Source: Candidatus Woesebacteria bacterium RIFCSPHIGHO2_01_FULL_38_10
GTDB taxonomy: Bacteria > Patescibacteriota > Microgenomatia > UBA8517
Assembly (NCBI GenBank): GCA_001792215.1
Contig: MGGC01000038.1
Coordinates: 73,761 to 115,984, forward strand
Direction: 5' to 3'
Length of the DNA: 42,224 bases
The translations under genes and the position numbers were made by a program. Shown here piece after piece: positions 29,670 to 37,809 of the stretch. Numbering within the stretch: position 1 is the first letter of the stretch; each line of letters opens with the position of its first letter. The notes beneath the pieces were generated by a model. The model did no database searches. It saw only the letters and a program-made list of their open reading frames with translations, and was not told the origin of the DNA.

Positions 29670-29699
29670 GGTGTCATCTTTCCGACACCTCCGAGGTGT
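29670..29699. repeat. overlapping alternative hairpins
   Basis: GGTGTC/GACACC (29670-29675 with 29684-29689) and ACACCTC/GAGGTGT (29685-29691 with 29693-29699) cannot form together, because they share 29685-29689. They sit 50-80 nt before the minus-strand start of the exported protein. The second palindrome recalls the CACCTC ends of the REP-like elements. Confidence 0.45.
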
Positions 29700-29790
29700 T
29701 TAACACATTTCTTCCACCCTTCTCACATTCGAAACGATTTAGTAAATCTTAACAAAAAATATCCTTAAAGGGAAAAAGATTAAAGGTTGC

Positions 29791-29820
29791 TTGATTCGCA
29801 CAACAAAGAGAGGGTAAAAT
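29791..29820 (+). promoter_or_regulatory. promoter, leaderless start at 29827
   Basis: TTGATT (29791-29796) and TAAAAT (29815-29820) are 18 nt apart. The GTG start follows the -10 by 6 nt. Confidence 0.6.
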
Positions 29821-29826
29821 GAAGGT

Positions 29827-31200
29827 GTGGAAGATAGCGGCTTAGGAGTAAGTTATTCAGAAGTTCTCAACGATAAACCACTCCCTTGGCAAAAAGAAGT
29901 GGACTACTCCGAACAACTGGCAGGCGGCGTTGAACTGCAAAATGCCCCGGAAAAAATTCAGGTTGCCTCCAGACAAGAAGCGGTTGATAAAATAAAAGAA
30001 CATTTCCGAAACACTCTTGAAGATCGTTTTCCCCATTTTGCCTTCCATAACGTCGAACATTCCAAAGGTGTCCTCGGTAGTGCAATTCTTTTTTCTGATT
30101 CAGTAAAGTTAGCCGATCCGACAATCTTTGAAGGGAAGAGAGAGATTTTAGAAGTCGCTGCCTCTGCACACGACAGCTGGCAGGCTTGGGAAGTTAAGGG
30201 CGGACTAAGACAAAGAAACAGAGGCTTTGTTCCACAACGGGCCGAGAAAGTCGTAAAAGATGTCCTAGAAACCGGTCGCAAAAAGCAGATAAAAATTCCT
30301 GAATACGACCATACCCATCCCGAAGAATTCTCGATCGGCAACGAAGAATACAGCGCCTATGAGCTGATAGATAAAATGACCAGATACATCATCGTTGCGG
30401 ACGGAAGAAAGGAGAATGCGTTTTCCAACGAAGAAATCCTCGAAGCAGTCGAGACGATAGGCGGAACTTACCCGAGCTTTGTCTTTAACGAATCGTTCCC
30501 GGTTAATGTTGATCCCAAAAACGAAACCTCACTTGACGTCTCCGAAATAACAGACCTTAAATCAGGTCTTCATATTTCCCAACCCTACGCGGAAAAATGC
30601 TGGGCAGCAAGAGCAATCGGCACTGGTGACTTGTGGAACCACATGGGATCTACAGAAGGTAAATTAAGTCTTCAAGCAGCCATGAAAGAGTGGGAAGAAT
30701 TCCATATAAAATTTGCTGACAAGTTAAAAAGGGCTGATCAGACTCCCGATGATAGGGTTGAAATCGCAGGCTCGATACTGGACTGGCTTTTTATGCAGGA
30801 GGGAACCATCGCCTGGCAACACCTTAATTTTGAACGCTTTCTTGCAACCAGCCCTCTTTTAAAGACACATCCCAAGGCCGATGAGATAAGAACAAATATC
30901 AGAAACGCATTTCCGCTTTTTAAAGCCAACGCCGCTTATGCCCGAGAAGCATACCTTACACTTGAATCTGCTTTTGGAGATCGCGAGTATGCAACATTCA
31001 GAAGAGAACTTGCAACAAAGGGTCCCGATGAAATAAGCGAAGAAGAAAAACAAAAACTAACAAAACTCAAAATAGAAAGGGATAAACGCTTGAAAGAAAA
31101 TTTTGGCGAAAACGACATAGAGGATGTTGAGAAAACAAAGGAAAGATTTGAATTTTTCAGAAAGAAAGTTATGCAAGTTGAATTGGAAGATTTAAACTAA
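29827..31200 (+). CDS. HD-domain protein
   Basis: Residues about 55-125 carry an HD-type metal phosphohydrolase pattern: HFAFHNVEHSKGVLGSAI, then EVAASAHDSWQAWE, giving the H...HD ligands. A later Asp, in MTRYIIVADGRKEN near 195, may complete the site. The remaining 250 residues are helical, with no further domain recognised. Members of the HD superfamily hydrolyse nucleotides or cyclic dinucleotides; the substrate is not predictable. Start at GTG 29827, directly after the promoter. It stands alone. Confidence 0.75.
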   Translation: MEDSGLGVSYSEVLNDKPLPWQKEVDYSEQLAGGVELQNAPEKIQVASRQEAVDKIKEHFRNTLEDRFPHFAFHNVEHSKGVLGSAILFSDSVKLADPTIFEGKREILEVAASAHDSWQAWEVKGGLRQRNRGFVPQRAEKVVKDVLETGRKKQIKIPEYDHTHPEEFSIGNEEYSAYELIDKMTRYIIVADGRKENAFSNEEILEAVETIGGTYPSFVFNESFPVNVDPKNETSLDVSEITDLKSGLHISQPYAEKCWAARAIGTGDLWNHMGSTEGKLSLQAAMKEWEEFHIKFADKLKRADQTPDDRVEIAGSILDWLFMQEGTIAWQHLNFERFLATSPLLKTHPKADEIRTNIRNAFPLFKANAAYAREAYLTLESAFGDREYATFRRELATKGPDEISEEEKQKLTKLKIERDKRLKENFGENDIEDVEKTKERFEFFRKKVMQVELEDLN

Positions 31201-31301
31201 CTTATCCCAAATAATCTTCAAGCTTCTTTAAAAATCCCTCAGCTTTCCCATTCATCAAGAAACTATAAAACTCTCAATCTTGAAAGTAAACTACACATGG
31301 G

Positions 31302-31502
31302 CTAATCCATACTGGGTTTTGGTTCTTCTCTTGCTACAATTTTGCCACTAGGATGGTGTGTCTCCATAATGCTAACTCCTCTTCTACCTCTTATTGAAGT
31401 ATTATGCCTTATTGTAAGGGGAGATTTATTTTGAGACTGAGTTCCTTCAGAACCAAAACTTCTTCTCTTCTGAGGACCTGATTGTTCCTCTGACTCATCC
31501 AT
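31302..31502 (-). CDS. small disordered ORFan
   Basis: The 66-residue charged protein, probably disordered, includes ESEEQSGPQKRRSFGSEGTQ. The ribosome site is very good: GGTGGTGAT shortly before the ATG, nearly the same string as before rplL. A TATAAT box lies upstream on the minus strand and diverges from the gene at 31589. The 100 nt between its stop and the HD gene holds nothing I recognise. Confidence 0.55.
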   Translation of the reverse strand: MDESEEQSGPQKRRSFGSEGTQSQNKSPLTIRHNTSIRGRRGVSIMETHHPSGKIVAREEPKPSMD

Positions 31503-31547
31503 TTTTTATCACCACCTCTCTCCTATATCTATTTTATATTATACCAT

Positions 31548-31577
31548 TTGACGCAAGGGAACATTATAGGTTACAAT
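31548..31577 (+). promoter_or_regulatory. promoter of the ORFan at 31589
   Basis: TTGACG (31548-31553) and TACAAT (31572-31577) are 18 nt apart. It overlaps the divergent promoter of the 31302-31502 gene. The ATG is 11 nt after the -10. Confidence 0.55.
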
Positions 31578-31588
31578 TTGGAATTACA

Positions 31589-31930
31589 ATGTCGGAAAGA
31601 AAAAAGCCATGGTGGAAAGGTGCAAGAAAATCGACCCCACCACCGACTCCCCAAACTTTTGAAGACCAACTTGGTGTTTCCCAAGAACCCACAGGAAGTG
31701 TAATTGGAGATAGCCGACCTTTAATTGGTGAAACACTTACTGAAAGAACAAGACAAGGAGTCATCAGAAGGGGACGACAAGAACTGGGTTTACCCTCAGA
31801 AAAACCTCCAGATGCTGATACAGACACAAAACCTACCAGACCAAAGATCAAACCACTACCTTCTAGAGTAATCGGGAATTTATTTGGTAGGATAACTGCC
31901 AAAGATCAGGGAGTTAAAAATAATAAATGA
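31589..31930 (+). CDS. small disordered ORFan
   Basis: The 113-residue protein starts MSERKKPWWKGARKSTPPPT, is Pro/Thr/Lys-rich, and ends with PLPSRVIGNLFGRITAKDQG, a short amphipathic helix. It has no signal peptide and no family match. The amphipathic Gly-Leu/Phe-Gly-Arg string is similar in style to GLLGRVSRVL in the ORFan at 15649. Confidence 0.55.
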   Translation: MSERKKPWWKGARKSTPPPTPQTFEDQLGVSQEPTGSVIGDSRPLIGETLTERTRQGVIRRGRQELGLPSEKPPDADTDTKPTRPKIKPLPSRVIGNLFGRITAKDQGVKNNK

Positions 31931-31992
31931 AGTCCGAACTTATTTGAAGCTTATTTGAGACAAAAGTGGGGTAAGACCAGAAATTTTGACTA

Positions 31993-32022
31993 TTGATTTT
32001 TGGATTAATTTAACTCTATAAT
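31993..32022 (+). promoter_or_regulatory. promoter, leaderless start at 32029
   Basis: TTGATT (31993-31998) and TATAAT (32017-32022) are 18 nt apart. The ATG follows by 6 nt. Confidence 0.6.
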
Positions 32023-32028
32023 CCGACT

Positions 32029-32217
32029 ATGTCAGAAGCACCTGGGCAACGACCTGCATGGCAGGAAAGAGAGAAAAAGCGAATTAAGGGCCAACCCGTA
32101 ACGCTAACGAGATCAACTCTTGGTCCTTCTTCAACCCCTAAAGCTCAACCGGGAGTTCCTCCTAATGTAGCAAGAATAAGACAACACCAACAACAATCCG
32201 GGGAAACAGGAAGTTAA
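32029..32217 (+). CDS. small disordered ORFan
   Basis: The 62-residue basic, Pro/Gln/Ser-rich protein is likely unfolded (GPSSTPKAQPGVPPNVARIR). Its own consensus promoter gives a leaderless mRNA. It belongs to a row of three tiny ORFans between the HD gene and rplJ. Function unknown. Confidence 0.5.
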   Translation: MSEAPGQRPAWQEREKKRIKGQPVTLTRSTLGPSSTPKAQPGVPPNVARIRQHQQQSGETGS

Positions 32218-32253
32218 AGAAATTCTCCCCCTACACTCTTTCTCAATTACGCC

Positions 32254-32283
32254 TTGACTACTTCCTTCCCTCTAAAGTAAAAT
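32254..32283 (+). promoter_or_regulatory. promoter of rplJ-rplL
   Basis: TTGACT (32254-32259) and TAAAAT (32278-32283) are 18 nt apart. The start site near 32290 gives a 150-nt leader. Confidence 0.7.
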
Positions 32284-32289
32284 AACCTT

Positions 32290-32440
32290 ATCCTAAGAAA
32301 GCATGCGGGATAGAGTTTAAAAACCCTTTTATTCTATCAAATAAGCCGTGCCGAGGAGCTGTAATCGCAGTTGTTTGTTGGCGGATTAATAAAGCACTCC
32401 TTGGGAGTGCATTTTTTATTAATGAATCTTTTACTTTAAA
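32290..32440 (+). promoter_or_regulatory. L10-type ribosomal leader
   Basis: The 150-nt leader before rplJ includes GGGATAGA/TCTATC-like pairing near 32309-32337 and ends with a strong terminator. In many bacteria L10(L12)4 binds such a leader to repress the operon. The position and attenuator fit; the kink-turn motif was not confirmed. Confidence 0.6.
32394..32417 (+). terminator. attenuator terminator of rplJ-rplL
   Basis: GCACTCC (32394-32400), loop TTG, and GGAGTGC (32404-32410) are followed by ATTTTTT. It is 24 nt before the rplJ start, where a transcript attenuator of the L10 leader is expected. Confidence 0.75.
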
Positions 32441-32965
32441 ATGAAACGCCAGGAAAAAACATTTTTTGTTGCTAATCTAACTGAAGAATTGAAATCAGCA
32501 TCAGCCTTGGTTCTAATTAATTACTTAGGACTTTCGGTTAAAATGCAGCAGGATCTTAAAGCTCGTTTGAAAGAAGTCGGAGCCTCTTTCACCGTTGTCA
32601 AAAACACTCTTTTTGCTCTGGCTGGGAAAGCTGCAAAAATTCCGGAAGAAACTTTGAAAGATACAGTTTTGCAGGGGCCTTTGGCTTTGATAATTACCGA
32701 ATCCGACCCTATTGCACCACTATATGTGTTGGCCAAGTTCGCAAAAGAGCACGAAACTCCCCAACTAAAAGTAGGAATCATCGAAGGAACATTCCAGGAT
32801 AAAGAAGACTTAACGGAACTTTCAAAGCTTCTTTCAAAAAATACCCTCTATTCCCAAGTTATCGGGACAATTGCCAATCCCATGTACGGATTGGTGTCAA
32901 TTTTAGAGGCAAATTTACAAAAATTGATATACATAATTCAAAAGTACAGGACTAAAAAAGTTTAA
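32441..32965 (+). CDS. rplJ: ribosomal protein L10 (uL10)
   Basis: uL10 is the base of the L7/L12 stalk. The 174 residues show the usual N-terminal FFVANLTEELKSASALVLIN, then MQQDLKARLKEVGASFTVVK with KNTL. The C-terminal helix for L7/L12 binding lies near 145-170. Length is normal. rplL follows after 21 nt. Confidence 0.97.
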   Translation: MKRQEKTFFVANLTEELKSASALVLINYLGLSVKMQQDLKARLKEVGASFTVVKNTLFALAGKAAKIPEETLKDTVLQGPLALIITESDPIAPLYVLAKFAKEHETPQLKVGIIEGTFQDKEDLTELSKLLSKNTLYSQVIGTIANPMYGLVSILEANLQKLIYIIQKYRTKKV

Positions 32966-32986
32966 GATGGGAAGGTGGTGATAAAA

Positions 32987-33424
32987 ATGGCTGAAAATAA
33001 AACTAAAAAAGAAGAAAAGAAGGAAACAAAATTATCCAAAAGCGTCGAAAAATTGGTTGAAGAAATAGCAAAGTTGACAGTTATTGAACTTAGCCAATTG
33101 GTTAGCGCTTTGCAGGAAAAATTGGGAGTATCTACTCCAGTAGCAACTGCAGCAGTAACCCAACCGCAACCAACTCAGACTGCTGAAGTAGCGCCATCAG
33201 GAGGCGGGGCTACAAAGCAGACTTTAGTAATGACTGCTTCAGGCAGCAATAAAATCGCAGTTATCAAAGCTTTAAGGGAAATCAATCAAAACTGGACTTT
33301 AAAAGAGGCCAAAGACATGACCGAACAAGTTCCAACCGAAGTTTTGAAAGATGCCAAAGCTGATGATGTTAAAAATGCAACCGACAAACTGAAAGTGGCA
33401 GGCGCGAATGTTGAAGTGAAATAA
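32987..33424 (+). CDS. rplL: ribosomal protein L7/L12 (bL12)
   Basis: ATG 32987 has an extended Shine-Dalgarno site, GAAGGTGGTGAT (32971-32982), so the GTG at 32975 lies inside that site and is not the start. The N-terminal dimer domain is VEKLVEEIAKLTVIELSQLV. A Thr/Gln/Pro hinge follows, and then the C-terminal domain SNKIAVIKALREI, LKEAKDMTEQVPTEVLK, ending AGANVEVK. The 145 residues include a lysine-rich head of about 18 residues. Confidence 0.95.
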   Translation: MAENKTKKEEKKETKLSKSVEKLVEEIAKLTVIELSQLVSALQEKLGVSTPVATAAVTQPQPTQTAEVAPSGGGATKQTLVMTASGSNKIAVIKALREINQNWTLKEAKDMTEQVPTEVLKDAKADDVKNATDKLKVAGANVEVK

Positions 33425-33565
33425 GACACCGAGTGTCCCACAAGAATCGCCGTCTTTAGCCATGCGTATCTAGAGGTACGACATACCGAATAGTACTGGA
33501 AAAACGAAAGTTAAGATTCAGCGGAAAGCTACAGTAAGTTGAAATGTATATTTTAAATTTCATCT

Positions 33566-33598
33566 CTACACAAAACCTATCTAAATCGTGTAGCATTT
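33566..33598 (+). terminator. weak terminator after rplL
   Basis: CTACAC (33566-33571) and GTGTAG (33588-33593) enclose a 16-nt loop and are followed by CATTTTT. Between rplL and this hairpin are two short inverted repeats, GACAC-CGA-GTGTC (33424-33436) and CGTA..TACG (33465-33480), and no gene. Confidence 0.5.
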
Positions 33599-33643
33599 TT
33601 CTATGACAAAATACTAATGGATAAAAAAAACTAATTGTAATAG

Positions 33644-33697
33644 TTGACTACCTGTAATCACAATCTGTAAACTACTACTAATACATCGATGTATTAG
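33644..33697 (+). promoter_or_regulatory. promoter with palindromic operator
   Basis: TTGACT (33644-33649) and TAAACT (33668-33673) are 18 nt apart. A perfect 20-bp palindrome, halves CTAATACATC and GATGTATTAG, covers 33678-33697, the start site and leader. It ends 4 nt before the ATG at 33702, so a bound repressor would block initiation. The core is repeated at 34162-34187. Confidence 0.75.
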
Positions 33698-33701
33698 CTC
33701 C

Positions 33702-34154
33702 ATGCCAAAAGTTTCAAGAAAAAAACTTGATAAAGATATCGAGACTGTTATGTTCAAGCAATTTTGGAGTTCATTAGCAAAGATAAATAATGCTTCAAAA
33801 GCTTCTGAATTCTTCTCCGATCTTCTCACTCGATCCGAAGAAATGATGCTTGCAAAACGGTTCGCGGCGGCAATTCTTCTTATTAGGGGAAAATCGCCAA
33901 CAGAAATTAAAAATTCAATACATTTAACATATACAACTATTGGATCTGTTGCATCTTGGGTCAAAAACGCTAAACCCAAAACTAAGGAAATACTTCTGGC
34001 TTTTTCTAAAGAGAAAGACTGGGAAACTATAATCGATAAAATAGAATCCTTATTAGATAAATTACCTCCACGTTTCGGAACAAATTGGAGTGAGGCCGGA
34101 AAGAAAAAATGGCAAAGAATGAAAGACAGAGCCGCTCGAAATAATCTTCGTTAA
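33702..34154 (+). CDS. TrpR/YerC-like DNA-binding repressor
   Basis: Residues about 18-90 match the TrpR-superfamily helical DNA-binding domain: FWSSLAKINNASKASEFFSD, LLTRSEEMMLAKRFAAAILL and then the helix-turn-helix-like SPTEIKNSIHLTYTTIGSV. The last third is an extra basic helical tail (EAGKKKWQRMKDRAARNNLR), and the total is 150 residues, longer than TrpR (about 108). Palindromes just upstream and just downstream share the core AATACATCGATGTATT, strong sequence support for self-regulation. The effector ligand is unknown; TrpR relatives of the YerC/YecD type often lack tryptophan binding. Confidence 0.85.
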   Translation: MPKVSRKKLDKDIETVMFKQFWSSLAKINNASKASEFFSDLLTRSEEMMLAKRFAAAILLIRGKSPTEIKNSIHLTYTTIGSVASWVKNAKPKTKEILLAFSKEKDWETIIDKIESLLDKLPPRFGTNWSEAGKKKWQRMKDRAARNNLR

Positions 34155-34161
34155 CATTCCA

Positions 34162-34187
34162 CTATCAATACATCGATGTATTGATAG
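34162..34187. promoter_or_regulatory. second operator palindrome
   Basis: A perfect 26-bp palindrome, halves CTATCAATACATC and GATGTATTGATAG, shares the 16-bp core of the upstream operator. It lies just after the repressor stop, between convergent genes, so it is not at an obvious promoter; it could support looping. TATTGATAG/A is then repeated three times in tandem (about 34179-34205). Confidence 0.7.
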
Positions 34188-34262
34188 TATTGATAATATT
34201 GATAGTTTTACCGGGGATAAATACTACAAAATATTACAAAACTACAAACAGAAATCTAATTT

Positions 34263-34886
34263 TCACTTAAACATCGCGATTGTGAAGTCGCGCTTTCGAT
34301 AATGATGGCGAAATATGATTTTTGAGGTTAGAGTAAAGCAAAACCTCAAAATCTCAAGTGAATTTGCGTAGAACACCCTATTAACGTTCTTATTTTCAGG
34401 CTGAGGATAACCCCCTGACATATTAAAAGCAACCACCTCTCTGGCATACTCCCACATTATTTCTATTGCCTTTTTTCGATATCTTATCGAATTAGAAGGG
34501 TTCGAATTTAAAGCACCGCAACAAAGTACAACGTCAAATTTTTGCCTAAGAGGATTTTTTATATAATCCCTCACTAAGAAATGCACCCTTAGCTTTTTCT
34601 TAATATTAATTCGGTTTTTGTAAGTATCTTTTGCAACTTTAATAAACTCCGGAACTATATCGATACCTATATACTCAAAATGTTTACTTTTTTCCAAGAT
34701 ATAGGGAATTATATCTCCAAACCCACACCCAACATCCAAAACACTTTTTCCCTCAAAATCAAGGTCGGCAATAAGTTGTTTATAATGAACTTCGGCGGCC
34801 TCTTTCGAAACCCAGTGAAGGGCTCTTGGCGAAACACCATATTTTTTAAAGGATTTCTGATAACTCCTAATTTTCTTATTCAACAT
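34263..34886 (-). CDS. class I SAM-dependent methyltransferase
   Basis: SAM-binding motif I is SVLDVGCGFGDIIPYI, near residues 47-62, and motif II is YIGIDIVPEFIKVAK, near 72-86. VRDYIKNPLRQKFDVVLCCG contains the motif IV region. The family methylates proteins, lipids or small molecules; the substrate is unclear. I chose ATG 34886 (207 residues), because the longer reading to 34952 overlaps the divergent gene and its promoter. Confidence 0.85.
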   Translation of the reverse strand: MLNKKIRSYQKSFKKYGVSPRALHWVSKEAAEVHYKQLIADLDFEGKSVLDVGCGFGDIIPYILEKSKHFEYIGIDIVPEFIKVAKDTYKNRINIKKKLRVHFLVRDYIKNPLRQKFDVVLCCGALNSNPSNSIRYRKKAIEIMWEYAREVVAFNMSGGYPQPENKNVNRVFYANSLEILRFCFTLTSKIIFRHHYRKRDFTIAMFK

Positions 34887-34914
34887 ACCTACTATTGTAA
34901 ATAGTATACGGGAT

Positions 34915-35990
34915 ATGAACGAAACTCCAGTAAGGACTCCAAAAGAAACCAAGTTTAAAGAGCCTCAAACTAAATTAAGTAAGATGTTTTGGACAGACGG
35001 GGAGGCACGGCTGGTAGGTAATTTTCTCAGGGGTAATCCAACTGAGATAGTCGAGGCGGAGGCAAAAAGACCCCTGTGGGAAGAAGTAAAATACCAACTG
35101 ATTTTGAAGACGAAGAAATTCCTGCTCTTCTTATCAGAGCTCAAGGATTTGTTAAGAACTTAAGCCCGAATCCGCTTCTTTCATTCCCACAAACTCCTTC
35201 TAAAGAAAATGTCCCGAAAACTGAATACACTTATTCTGTAAAAAAAAGATCGCAGGTTATCTTACAACTAGTTGAACCTCTATTTAGAAGATTCGGAATT
35301 TGGAGCACTGATGAATCAAGAAGAATTACTGCCTACGGAGGATTAAAGAAGCAAAGATAAGTCAAATTTTTTCCAGGCTGAATTGCTGGGCCAAGAAGTT
35401 GAGAGAGAAGGGCTTATTTCTCCTGAAGAAGGAGGGCCTTCTCTTATTGATGCAATTTACGCACCTAGATTCGAAAAAATTAAAGACCCATCTGATAAAA
35501 GAGTTAGAAGAAGTCTGGCTCATGAAATCGTTCATGCTCTTCGCGCCCTTTCCAATCGAAATTTCTGGAGAGATGTCCAAGACGAAGCCGAGCTTTTTGG
35601 TTTAAGAAAACCGGATTCTGATGAGAAGAAAAAACATATTGGAGGGTTTTACGTAGCCTCAAATATGCAAGGAGCTGAAGCGGTAGGAGAATTACTTGCA
35701 GCAGTGAGCGAACATAAGGCAGCCTATCAATCAGAACCTACTATAAAAATTTACTACCTGAATTATCTCAAAGACTACAAGTTACTATCGATAAATTTAA
35801 AAATGAGGAAAGACCCAAAAAAACTAGATATTTGACAGCCAAGCTTACCTTAGTTCATCATCTAGAACAGCTGAAAAATCTCGGATACGCTGATATTGAG
35901 GCGATTGATTTAGTTGCTTTAGGTTCCGGATACGTGAGCTTGGAAAAAGCACCAGAGCTTATTAAGCTTGGAGTTATCCAGCAGGAATAA
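34915..35990 (+). pseudogene. zincin-type peptidase gene broken by three frameshifts
   Basis: Three consecutive readings (34915-35163, 35076-35360, about 35347-35835) and a fourth (to 35990) join into one protein of about 355 residues. The joins lie near 35090 (a four-A run), 35345-35360 and 35744-35750 (a five-A run). Coding sense supports each: EEVK then IPTDFEDEEIPALL; PTIK then NLLPELSQRLQVTIDKF. The metal motif SLAHEIVHALRA (HExxH) lies in the third part, and AVGELLAAVSEHK follows. Either a decayed gene or homopolymer errors; family within zincins not recognised. Confidence 0.7.
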
Positions 35991-36042
35991 TATGGAAAAA
36001 TGCAACAAGTAGTTAGAAATATTTCCAATTGGCTAACTTCTC

Positions 36043-36939
36043 CTAGTGAGTCCGGCTTTCGTATAGAAGCTCAAAATATTTGATAATTTCCAAAGCAGCG
36101 TTTACTCCGGTAAACTCCTCTAATCCTCTGAACTGAGGACCTCTATTAATTTCAAGCACATAAGCTCGATGTGTTTTTTTATGAAGCATAATATCAACTC
36201 CGGCAATTTCTGTATGGTTTATTCTACTCAATTTCTCCGCTATTTCCCGTATATCAGAATTTTTATTTAAATCAAAAGACTCCCCCTTTGCACCCCGGCT
36301 GATATTACTCCTAAAATCTCCCTGAGAAGGAGTCCTTTTCATGGCTCCAATAGCTCGGTATCCAACCGTAAAAACTCTGATATCTCCGTCGTTGGGAATA
36401 AATTCGCGAATTTGGAAAGAAACAGAAGCCTTATCCTTAAGAATCACCCTTTTAATTTCCTTATAGGAATTAACTTTACTTACCCCGAGTCCTCTCTGAC
36501 CGTAACTGTTTTTTATAACAACCGGAAAATTAAAATCTTTTAAAGCCTCTCTTAAGGTCTTAATAGAAAGAACTATGCTCGTCTTGGGAAACCTTATTCC
36601 AAGTTCAATTTGTTTAATCAATTCAGAAGTCGGAGTAAAATAAACTTTATAGGCAGGATCAATCATCTTAAACTCAACTATCTTTGTTCCAAAGTTTTTA
36701 TGAAGATAGTCGCAGCTTATATACCACTCCCATTTCCTCTCGCCAACCGTAAGAAGATAGATAAGATTATACTTTTGCAAATCTAAACCCCCAACAGCGG
36801 GTTTAAAAAAATTTTTTGCGGTTCTAATTATGAGATCATAACTTGAACAATTATCAACAATATGTCCGCGTCTCCCCCCTTCTTCTTTTAACCTATTTGT
36901 CTGTCCGCTAGTTACCTTACCTACAATAAGAATTTTCAT
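36043..36939 (-). CDS. RimK-like ATP-grasp ligase
   Basis: ATP-grasp enzymes join a carboxylate to an amine through an acyl-phosphate. The ATP-binding segment is FPVVIKNSYGQRGLGVSKVN near residues 137-156, followed by FQIREFIPNDGDIRVFTVG, and the Mg site is VLEINRGPQFRG near 268 (E-x-N). The N-terminal pre-ATP-grasp domain starts MKILIVGKVTSGQTNRL. The length of 298 is like RimK. It is last in the operon and its start overlaps the next ligase stop by 4 nt. The acceptor is unknown. Confidence 0.9.
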   Translation of the reverse strand: MKILIVGKVTSGQTNRLKEEGGRRGHIVDNCSSYDLIIRTAKNFFKPAVGGLDLQKYNLIYLLTVGERKWEWYISCDYLHKNFGTKIVEFKMIDPAYKVYFTPTSELIKQIELGIRFPKTSIVLSIKTLREALKDFNFPVVIKNSYGQRGLGVSKVNSYKEIKRVILKDKASVSFQIREFIPNDGDIRVFTVGYRAIGAMKRTPSQGDFRSNISRGAKGESFDLNKNSDIREIAEKLSRINHTEIAGVDIMLHKKTHRAYVLEINRGPQFRGLEEFTGVNAALEIIKYFELLYESRTH

Positions 36940-37808
36940 ACTGCGTACTTCAAAGCATGCTCCAGATAAAGCCTGCCGATATTTTTGCCAGTTGCCTTCT
37001 CCATTCCCACAAACCCGGCCGTATGGTTAACCTCCAAAATATAACGCTTGCCACTCTCATCAATAAGAATATCAACTCCGCCAACACTCATATTAACCGC
37101 CCTCAATGCGTATTTTGCCAGCCTTTTCCCCTCCTCATCCAAATCATGCAGCTCAACCGATCCTCCTAAAGAAAAATTGGCTCTAAACTCCCCCTTCTTG
37201 GGGATACGGCGCATAATGAAAACGTTCTCTCCAATTATTAAACACCTTAAATCGTATTTATAAGGTATAAATTCCTGAATGATATAGCTTTTGGCCAATT
37301 TTCCCTGATCAACTAGCTGCCTTATCAGAACATCCAAACTATCTTTACTATCTACCCTAAAAACACTTGCACCTTTGCCCGACCTTACTGATTTAACAAC
37401 CACTGGGTAGCCTATCTTCTCAGCACTTTCTTGGTATTTTGAAAAGTCTCTTACATAGGCCGTATCCGGAACCAAAATCCCCTTAATTGATAACTTTATA
37501 AGATCAGTTACTTTATCAATTGAGTACCTATGTTCAAGAAAATTATTATCAAAAACCCGAACATCCTTACCTCGCAAATTATTAATCAAAACTGATATTG
37601 TTTTAATCGAATTAAAAATTCCCCGCATGATAATAACATCTGTTTGCAAATCAGAAAGTTGAGGAATAAAAAAACTGTCCTCCTTGAGAATGAAGCCGAA
37701 ATTCTTTAAATCAATGAGTTCAAAATCGTGCCCCAAAGCCTTAACTTCCTCTTCAATTCTTTTATTTTCGACCAAGGATAAAAGTGTTGTAATTAAGCTA
37801 ATCTTCAT
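36936..37808 (-). CDS. RimK-like ATP-grasp ligase
   Basis: A second ligase of the same fold. The ATP loop is GYPVVVKSVRSGKGASVFRV near residues 132-151; FIPYKYDLRCLIIGENVFIM and IPKKGEFRANFSLGG contain the conserved Arg; and the Mg site is YILEVNHTAGFVG near 256. It differs clearly from the 298-residue neighbour, so the two probably act on different donors or in sequence. It starts 1 nt from the stop of the ATP-grasp/retropepsin gene, so the operon is tightly packed. Confidence 0.9.
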   Translation of the reverse strand: MKISLITTLLSLVENKRIEEEVKALGHDFELIDLKNFGFILKEDSFFIPQLSDLQTDVIIMRGIFNSIKTISVLINNLRGKDVRVFDNNFLEHRYSIDKVTDLIKLSIKGILVPDTAYVRDFSKYQESAEKIGYPVVVKSVRSGKGASVFRVDSKDSLDVLIRQLVDQGKLAKSYIIQEFIPYKYDLRCLIIGENVFIMRRIPKKGEFRANFSLGGSVELHDLDEEGKRLAKYALRAVNMSVGGVDILIDESGKRYILEVNHTAGFVGMEKATGKNIGRLYLEHALKYAV

Positions 37809-37809
37809 A

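Noticed and set aside
34179-34205. CRISPR-like tandem repeat
   Set aside because: Only three 9-bp units without spacers; probably part of, or slipped from, the operator.
34887-34952. Longer start of the methyltransferase
   Set aside because: It would overlap the divergent peptidase gene and its promoter; the domain begins well after the inner ATG.
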